Shown here one piece after another: positions 56,925 through 64,000 of a stretch of DNA of 64,000 nt (position 1 is the stretch's first letter; every line of letters begins with the position of its first letter). The notes under the pieces are model-generated. The model had not been told where the DNA came from, did no database searches, and saw nothing but the letters and a program-made list of their open reading frames with translations. Source of the stretch: Aotearoamyces nothofagi (taxonomy: Eukaryota; Ascomycota; Leotiomycetes; Leotiales; Tympanidaceae). Made by a program: the position numbers and the translations under genes. The stretch spans positions 194,578-258,577 of the forward strand of contig JADDTR010000012.1 of assembly GCA_015345905.1 (NCBI GenBank), written 5' to 3'.

Positions 56925-57756
56925 CGTAACGTTCGGGAAGTGGCCAGTTCGAGGGGTGTTCGGAAACACTCAGCTACGAAGGAAGATGCAATAGGACAGA
57001 GAGAGAGAGAAGACGAAGGAGAGGACATTCGCAGAGAAATAGCAAAGCAGGCTGACGCCCAGGCCCCGCTACTTTATTTATGAATGCACAAGCTGCAGCT
57101 TGACCTGGCCGGGGCGGGCGCAACCTGAACGCCAATCTGTAAAGATGGGCCAATCGGGCGCAAGGAATCCCGGGCCGGGGGCGCCTGGGGACGCTCGCAA
57201 ACGGGCCTAACCTTTAATTCCGAGCAACGGCGGGATTACGGAGGCAGAAGTGGCAGAAGCGGCAGTAGGTGGCAGAATTGTAACAATTCCCAGACTGCGC
57301 GTGCTCGATTGCACATCCTCTCGCTGGCGATTCGCTGGCGATTCGCCTGCGTCGGGTCCGAGAGGCGTACTACAGTGGTGCTGAGCGAGAGCAGCCTGCA
57401 GCCTGAGGCACGGTTGGATATGGATCGCTCACTAAAATCCGACGGATATCCATCTGGCAGCCCTGCCCCGGGTACCTTGCTACCTGGCTTCCCCGTTCTC
57501 GACACGGCTTTCCGTGCGGTGCTGCGCCGTGCTGACTCGCGCACAGGCAAGGTCGCTGGTACAGTGCAGGTACAAGAGCTACTGTAGGAAGCTAGCTGCT
57601 CGCCGGAATCACTCCGCATTCCGAGATTCCGTAGGTCTTCTTGGCTTCATGCCTTTCCTTTCCTTTCACGCCCATATGGTGTCCGGCCGACTAGGCTAGG
57701 TCTCTAGTCAAGTCTCCGGAGTCAGGTATCAGGAAGCTAAGGTAGGTAAGGCAGGT

Positions 57757-57813
57757 ACTTACTGCTTACTGCTTACTGCTTACTGCTACTGCTTACTGCT
57801 ACTGCTTACTGCT
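57757..57813. repeat. (CTTACTG)n minisatellite
   Basis: About eight 7-bp units, some shortened to CTACTG, in the divergent spacer. Confidence 0.85.
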
Positions 57814-58660
57814 TTGTAAGTACCCGTAGTGCCTTCCTTATCTTATCGAGTATCGAGATCAAACGCGAATACGCCGATGTTTTCAACGGCACAGATGCTT
57901 ACAAGATAACGTCCGGCTCTTCTGGCATGCCCAGGTAAGGTTCAGAGGAGACGCGTCTGTTGTTCTCCCTGCTTCCCGCAATCCAGTTACGCGAGTTGTT
58001 GTGATATCGAGGTCGAAATGCAGTGCAGCAGCATCTTCAAGAGGTGTTCGGTTCGCTTACTACCGGCCGAGATTAGCATTCGCTGCTGAGCCGCATCTGG
58101 CCTCGTATCTCGTATACGAGACGTTACAAATGGGCCAGCTTACAGGATTACAGAGCATCGACGTCAGGGTGCCCTGTCACCGCCTCCAGGATCCTACTCC
58201 TACTCCTGCTCCTGCTCCCTCCTACTCCTATTCTTACTCCTCCAGACAGGCGGGCCTCATAATCTTCGCCCCAACGCCTCTTCCCATCAGCCACGGAAAC
58301 GAGAAGTCCCATCCGACCTCTCCCCGGGTCCCTTATCAAAGAGATGCTCGAAGGCCTCTAGCACATGGTTATAGGGGTTGAATATTCACTATCGCATCTA
58401 TCTATATTGGGAATGCGACATCCGTCGTATTCGCAACCATAAGTGTAAGCTAGCAGATCAATCGGTGTGATGTTGTGCCGCCTCGAACCCGACTCAACTA
58501 ACCACGTATGCCAATCCTACCTGAATGCACGGCCCAGCGGGAATAAGCTGGCCGGATGCGTCGACTCTAGGGACTCGTAATGATATACTGTATATAATAT
58601 GCACATTGCGTGAATGGTCAGGCCCGACGGAATGCATCAAAGGTCGATGATATCTTCCAG

Positions 58661-59079
58661 CACGTGACTCGGGGGTGAAATACAACCACGAGAGAGAGAT
58701 GGCTGTCGCGAAGTTTGTTGGAAGGCCTCTTGCCCGAAACTGTTGTTTGGAATCAAGGGATCCTCTGTCCATACCCGGCATGAAGTTGTTCCCACACCTA
58801 CTTGGGCATGCTCCATGGGTTTCAGAAGGCGAATACTGCGCATTCTTCTTCTCCGAACCTCATTTTGAGTTCCATCATAAGAGGCAGCGGAGTCGGCGGG
58901 TAGGGCTTTTGCTGGTTCGTATGTCATGTCCGAAGTTTACGCTACTACAGGACAAACTGATTGTGGGCACAGCATCTCCGTCCACGTGACATGAAAGCTA
59001 AGGTTCCTAGTGGTCCCTTAGTGCTGGAGATGCCGTAAGGTTAGCGTGTTGGCGTGCGTGGAGGCAGTCCTCACGTGAC
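58661..59079. promoter_or_regulatory. Three CACGTGAC E-box-type sites
   Basis: CACGTGAC occurs three times: 58661-58668, 58983-58990 and 59072-59079, the last as the full palindrome TCACGTGA. This is the core of Cbf1/Tye7-type bHLH binding. They lie about 470-890 bp upstream of the copper ATPase start. Three exact 8-mers in 420 bp is more than expected by chance. Confidence 0.4.
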
Positions 59080-59098
59080 ACGCAATCCACGCCAACAC
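59046..59098. repeat. Imperfect inverted repeat around TCACGTGA
   Basis: Left arm GTGTTGGCGTGCGTGGA (59046-59062) and right arm TCCACGCCAACAC (59086-59098) are complementary over 13 bases, apart from a 4-base insertion in the left arm. The TCACGTGA palindrome sits between them. It could be a paired protein-binding site or a cruciform-forming element. Confidence 0.6.
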
Positions 59099-59546
59099 CA
59101 CATGCTCCCGACCTCTCTGGTATCTCTACACTGTTTACTAATGTTGTAAGACTTCATAGCTCTCATCATGATATGGCTGTACTGTTGAAACAGAGATAAG
59201 CCGTAGTTACTATGGAAGTTCAGAAGACTGTCGAAGGTCGACGATGTAGCTCTAAAATTGGCCCGCACGCATGCGCTTTTTGTGCGGTTTAATCCCTGTT
59301 CTAATCCAGGCACTGCGAGGTTTGTGCTGCTTTCGCCACGATTGAAATACAAACTTCCGCAGGATGCAAACTTCCACTCACCGCAGTGCGCTTAGTTTAT
59401 ATGGGTGTCCAGATATATGTGGCACTCTCCTCTACTCTGTCCCTCCTTCTTATTTTTCTGTGCGTTTGTTTACATTTCCCAACTCTAAGTTTACGAGTCA
59501 ACTGAAAGTCTAAATCTTGGAGTCCTGGAGGATCAACATAAACATC

Positions 59547-62500
59547 ATGGAGGCTTCTAGAGCGGCGAGAACGCCGGTAAATAACATCATCGCCACCTCA
59601 TTTCTACTATCCAATCTTCATTGTCCATCTTGTGTCTCTAACATCGAAAATACGCTCTTCGCCCTTCAACCGCGGCCGATATCTGTATCTGCTTCGATCG
59701 TTACATCCTGGGTTACCGTCAGACATTCACCATCTTTGAATGCTTCTAACATTCAAGAGGCACTAGAAGACGCTGGCTTTGAGGTTTGTAGCGTCACAAA
59801 GGATGGTATAGCACGGGACACGCCCAAAACATCTCATGATCCTGATCATGGTACTTTGGACGACTACTTCGGTCAGACCGCAAAGGGACGTATCTTGAGA
59901 CCGAAGGGCAAGAAACTTCAAAATCTTGAAAAGATGAACGAAAGACATCTTAGGGATTGTCCCTTGTGTCAAGAAGAACTTCGAACTGCCGAGCACAAGC
60001 AGTCTCCACAGCCCTCGTTCCCAAATCAGCCCGCCTTATCTCGACAAACCTCCGAAAATGAGTTCCGAAAGAGTCTTTCTTCTATAGAAAAATCAGAGAA
60101 AACTCACACGGGTCCGTTTGTTATTATCGACCATCCAGAAGCCTGTCAGGATGAGTGGCGGGCGAGTTTCGCTATAGGAGGTATGACATGTGCCTCATGC
60201 TCGAATACCATCACAGAGGAACTTAAAAAGAAAGACTGGATAAATAAAGTGGCAATCAATCTCCTGGCGAATAGCGGTACTGTAGAATTTCAGGGGAAAG
60301 ACCATATCGGTAGTATTTTAGAAGCAATCGAAGATATCGGGTACGATGCTACACTAGATACTCTCGTCGACATAAACCAAGCTACAGTTCCAACCTTGCG
60401 TAGGACTGTTGAGATAAGAGTGGATGGGATGTTTTGTGGTCATTGTTCTGGTCGGCTCGTCAATAGCCTTGATAGCTTCGGCGAATCAGTCCTTGTTGAG
60501 GCCGCTCCTGGCCTCGAAAATCCGATATTACGGCTTAGCTACGTGCCAGAGGCCCCATATTTCACAATCAGACATATTATAGCAGCGTTATCCGCCGTTG
60601 ATCCAAAGTTTGAAATATCCATATACCACCCACCTACTTTGGAAGAGCGCTCACGGATGCTTCATGATCGAGAACGCCATCGTCTGTTAATTCGTCTAGC
60701 CCTCACGGTACTGGTCGCGATTCCAACTTTCATCATAGGCATTGTATTTATGAGTCTAGTAGGATCAGAGAACGCGGCACGGCGATATCTTCTAGAATCA
60801 TGGACTACCGGAGTCAGTAGAGCACAGTGGGCTCTATTCATAATGGCTACACCAGTATATTTCCTCGCTGCCGACGTGTTCCATCGACGAGCGATTAAGG
60901 AAATGAGGACATTATGGAGGCGAAGTAGCAAGACGCCAATTTTACAACGCTTCTATCGTTTTGGAAGCATGAACATGCTCATGTCGCTTGGGACATCTAT
61001 TGCATACGTTTCCTCCGTGGCTCAGTTGATCGCCGATGGCGTTAACCAGCCAACAATGGCTAATAACAACTCTTTCTATTTTGATTCGGTTGTTTTCTTG
61101 ACCTTGTTCTTGCTGGTTGGGCGACTTATCGAGGCTTATAGTAAGTCAAGGACAGGAGATGCAGTTACTATGCTTGGCAAGCTCCGGCCAACTGACGCGC
61201 TCCTGCTAAGTGGCGACGGTTGTGAGACAAAGTACGTCAATGTCGATCTTCTTGAGTTAGGGGATACAGTCAGAGTTTTACATGGAGCTTCTCCGCCCTG
61301 TGATGGAACTATCATCGAAGGAGATACAGTTTTTGATGAGTCCAGTCTCACGGGTGAATCAAAGCCCGTCAAGAAGGCTATCAACGACGTAGTGTACTCT
61401 GGCACTGTCAATAATGGCTCCCCGATATTAATCAGGATTACGGGCGCTGCGGGAACATCAATGCTTGATCAGATTGTCAAAGCTGTTCGTGAAGGACAAA
61501 CCCGACGCGCCCCGATCGAAAAGATCGCAGATACTCTTACCAGCTACTTCGTTCCTGCCGTCACATTTATCGCTGTTCTTACCTGGATTATCTGGTTGAG
61601 CTTAGGGCAATCGGGAGCACTCCCAGCAGAGTATCTCGATGTCGACTCGGGCGGATGGGTGGTATGGTCCTTACAGTTTGCCATTGCTGTTTTCGTGGTG
61701 GCTTGCCCATGTGGTCTCGCCTTAGCAGCACCTACGGCTCTTTTTGTCGGCGGAGGCCTGGCTGCTCAACATGGTATTCTGGTAAAGGGTGGTGGTGAGG
61801 CGTTTGAGAAAGCGAGTAGGCTGGATTGCATCGTATTTGACAAAACTGGTACACTAACAATAGGAGGCGAGCCTGTGGTCACGGATTACGAAGTAATACT
61901 GTCTCACGATGGGCGCACAGTTGAAGATGAGAATAGTGTTCTGTCACGGATACGAAAGCTTGAAGAGAGCAGCAGCCATCCAGTTGCAAAGGCTATTGTC
62001 TCTTTTTGCAAGGCACGTCAAGTGGGGCAATCAGAAGCTCAAAGTATCGAGGAGATACCTGGAAATGGAATGATCGGTTTCTTCCTATCTGGCAAAGAAA
62101 AGACACAGCTCATTGTTGGAAACGAGACTATGATGTCACAGCACAATGTAGATATCAAGGACGAGACAATCTCAATGCTCAACAGCTGGAAGTCTCAAGG
62201 GAAGTCTATCGGTCTTGCTGCAAGTAAAGTATTGGAGCCTGCAGCCCCTTGGCGGCTCACAACCATTTTCGCAATCTCTGATCCAATCCGTCCGGAAGCT
62301 CCCGCAGTAATCAAAGCTCTCCAAGCACGCGGAACGGCGGTTTGGATGCTCTCTGGGGACAATCCAGCTACTGCTCGCGCTATTGGCGAACAAGTCGGGA
62401 TTCCGTCTTCCAACGTTATTGCCGGTGTGCTTCCCAGTGAGAAGTCGGAGAAAATACGCGATCTTCAACGCTCTCTCAAAGCCCACAATTTTCGTGGCGT

Positions 62501-62921
62501 AGAGCTTACTCAACAGCGTGCCCTCGTGGCTATGGTCGGCGATGGAATCAACGACTCACCTGCACTCACAACTGCCGACGTCGGTATCGCTATCGGTTCT
62601 GGTTCGGACATTGCGATTTCATCGGCGGAGTTTGTACTCGTGAGGTCGGATTTGGAGAGTCTAATCACGCTACTAGATCTGAGCAAGCTAGTATTCAATC
62701 GGATCAAGCTGAATTTCGGATGGGCGTTGGTTTATAATATGCTTGCATTGCCGATTGCTGCGGGTGTGCTGTATCCAATTGTGAGCAATGGAAGCCATAT
62801 CAGGTTGGATCCGGTCTGGGCGAGTTTAGCTATGGCGGCGAGTAGTATCAGTGTGGTTTGTTCTAGTCTAGCATTGAGGAGTAGGATCCCTGGACTTGGT
62901 TTTAGGAGTAAAAAGGAATAG
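59547..62921 (+). CDS. Copper-transporting P1B-type ATPase (three HMA domains)
   Basis: Cu+-exporting P1B-1 ATPase, single exon, 1124 residues. The ATG at 59547 is the first in frame. Three N-terminal metal-binding loops are visible: HCPSC (C26, C29), MTCASC (C215, C218) and MFCGHC (C297, C300). An extra CPLC in the linker after the first is not in an HMA context. The transmembrane ion site is CPC (C720-C722) in ACPCGLAL. The A-domain has SSLTGESKPV, phosphorylation occurs at D765 in DKTGTLT, the nucleotide domain has SSSHPVAKA, and the hinge is VGDGINDSPAL. All catalytic parts are present. It could be the Ccc2 type (Golgi supply) or the CrpA type (plasma-membrane detoxification). The long, poorly conserved N-terminus leans to CrpA, but this is inference. 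Confidence 0.95.
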   Translation: MEASRAARTPVNNIIATSFLLSNLHCPSCVSNIENTLFALQPRPISVSASIVTSWVTVRHSPSLNASNIQEALEDAGFEVCSVTKDGIARDTPKTSHDPDHGTLDDYFGQTAKGRILRPKGKKLQNLEKMNERHLRDCPLCQEELRTAEHKQSPQPSFPNQPALSRQTSENEFRKSLSSIEKSEKTHTGPFVIIDHPEACQDEWRASFAIGGMTCASCSNTITEELKKKDWINKVAINLLANSGTVEFQGKDHIGSILEAIEDIGYDATLDTLVDINQATVPTLRRTVEIRVDGMFCGHCSGRLVNSLDSFGESVLVEAAPGLENPILRLSYVPEAPYFTIRHIIAALSAVDPKFEISIYHPPTLEERSRMLHDRERHRLLIRLALTVLVAIPTFIIGIVFMSLVGSENAARRYLLESWTTGVSRAQWALFIMATPVYFLAADVFHRRAIKEMRTLWRRSSKTPILQRFYRFGSMNMLMSLGTSIAYVSSVAQLIADGVNQPTMANNNSFYFDSVVFLTLFLLVGRLIEAYSKSRTGDAVTMLGKLRPTDALLLSGDGCETKYVNVDLLELGDTVRVLHGASPPCDGTIIEGDTVFDESSLTGESKPVKKAINDVVYSGTVNNGSPILIRITGAAGTSMLDQIVKAVREGQTRRAPIEKIADTLTSYFVPAVTFIAVLTWIIWLSLGQSGALPAEYLDVDSGGWVVWSLQFAIAVFVVACPCGLALAAPTALFVGGGLAAQHGILVKGGGEAFEKASRLDCIVFDKTGTLTIGGEPVVTDYEVILSHDGRTVEDENSVLSRIRKLEESSSHPVAKAIVSFCKARQVGQSEAQSIEEIPGNGMIGFFLSGKEKTQLIVGNETMMSQHNVDIKDETISMLNSWKSQGKSIGLAASKVLEPAAPWRLTTIFAISDPIRPEAPAVIKALQARGTAVWMLSGDNPATARAIGEQVGIPSSNVIAGVLPSEKSEKIRDLQRSLKAHNFRGVELTQQRALVAMVGDGINDSPALTTADVGIAIGSGSDIAISSAEFVLVRSDLESLITLLDLSKLVFNRIKLNFGWALVYNMLALPIAAGVLYPIVSNGSHIRLDPVWASLAMAASSISVVCSSLALRSRIPGLGFRSKKE

Positions 62922-63433
62922 GGGTGTTTATTCCTTAGTTCTAACCTTGGCTGATCGCCGAGTTAGCGTTACATACTTCGAGTAGATAATCCTCTAATCG
63001 ACTGAGCTTGTTTTACTTGTTATTGAAATTTGTACAGTTAGTTACATGAATAGAGAGAATTAAAGCCTGCCTTCTACCTAGAAGCGGGTTAAGATGTGCT
63101 CAGCAACATACATACAGATCTGATAAGCAGCTACACTTATGTCCATGAAGGTATTTAACGACATACAGAACTCTCTTAACAATACATATAGTGACAGCTT
63201 GCGATTATTAAAATTCGTAAAAAATTTGCGGACAATCAAGAGCATTCTGCTTTTAAGGATCCTTCGGGGTGTACTATGATATGACATCATCGATTAGTCA
63301 AAACAGTGACGTTCAAGTTGACGCGTGATTATATTGCAAGTGCCCTGCACGATATAAAGACAGCACCCTGCATCAAAGTTTAACTTGTAGTAATTGTAAA
63401 TTTCCCAGTTAACCAGTAACTACTATTATTGCG
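62922..63433. other. Intergenic, promoter of the old yellow enzyme gene
   Basis: 512-bp AT-rich spacer. It contains the 3' end of the copper ATPase gene and the upstream region of the flavin oxidoreductase gene. No distinct motif. Confidence 0.5.

Positions 63434-64000
<567 letters not shown>

Larger units (their letters stand above)
56925..59546. other. Gene-poor 2.6-kb divergent spacer, ABC transporter / copper ATPase
   Basis: No gene is recognised. It contains a CTTACTG repeat (57757-57813) and a CTCCTA/CTCCTG run near 58194-58230. Three CACGTGAC sites (58661, 58983, 59072) and an inverted repeat (59046-59098) lie nearer the copper ATPase. The 500 bp before the ATPase start should be its promoter. 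Confidence 0.5.

Overview
The window is nuclear DNA of a filamentous ascomycete (Pezizomycotina). Genes are dense on both strands. They carry short introns, mostly 48-75 nt, with GTRNGT-like donors, CTAAC/CTGAC-like branch sites and YAG acceptors. The gene families are typical of such fungi: an AP-1 bZIP factor, a TOK-type potassium channel, PDR-type ABC transporters, GH76 and yapsin GPI proteins. A class within Pezizomycotina cannot be fixed from the sequence alone. I rebuilt 23 protein-coding genes, most of them spliced, by matching reading phase across introns and comparing with family motifs I know. No search was run.

Layout. 0-9.4 kb: splicing factor Spf30 (-), AP-1 factor Yap1 (+) behind a long GC-rich leader, splicing factor Saf4 (-), a BSD-domain protein (+) and ribosome factor Tsr2 (-). 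9.7-21 kb: an HSL-type alpha/beta hydrolase with a long low-complexity tail and a nested intron, mitochondrial Fe-S protein Ind1 (-), nucleolar Bfr2 (+), a methyltransferase-like membrane protein (-), a cytochrome P450 (+) and an F-box-like protein (-). 21-29 kb: Rad4 (-), an ASCH-domain protein (+) and the TOK potassium channel (-). 29-36.6 kb: a broken Gfo/Idh/MocA oxidoreductase gene, a variant RING protein (+), Pex11 (-), an Fpg-type DNA glycosylase (+) and a GT17 glycosyltransferase (+).

36.6-64 kb is looser, with gene-poor gaps of 2-3 kb holding simple repeats. Its genes mostly act at the cell surface or in transport: a Git1-like MFS permease (+), a GH76 GPI enzyme (+) convergent with a yapsin-like GPI aspartic protease (-), a hexose transporter (-), a full-length PDR ABC transporter (-), a P1B copper ATPase (+) and the start of a YqjM-like old yellow enzyme (+), cut by the window edge. 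One gap holds a remnant of a STAND/NLR N-terminal domain.

Most of the window is ordinary housekeeping content. I see no biosynthetic cluster, CRISPR array, convincing tRNA, rRNA or intact mobile element. The most unusual feature is a spliceosomal twin intron (stwintron) in the hydrolase gene: only removing one intron from inside the donor of another restores the conserved APEYRLAP motif.
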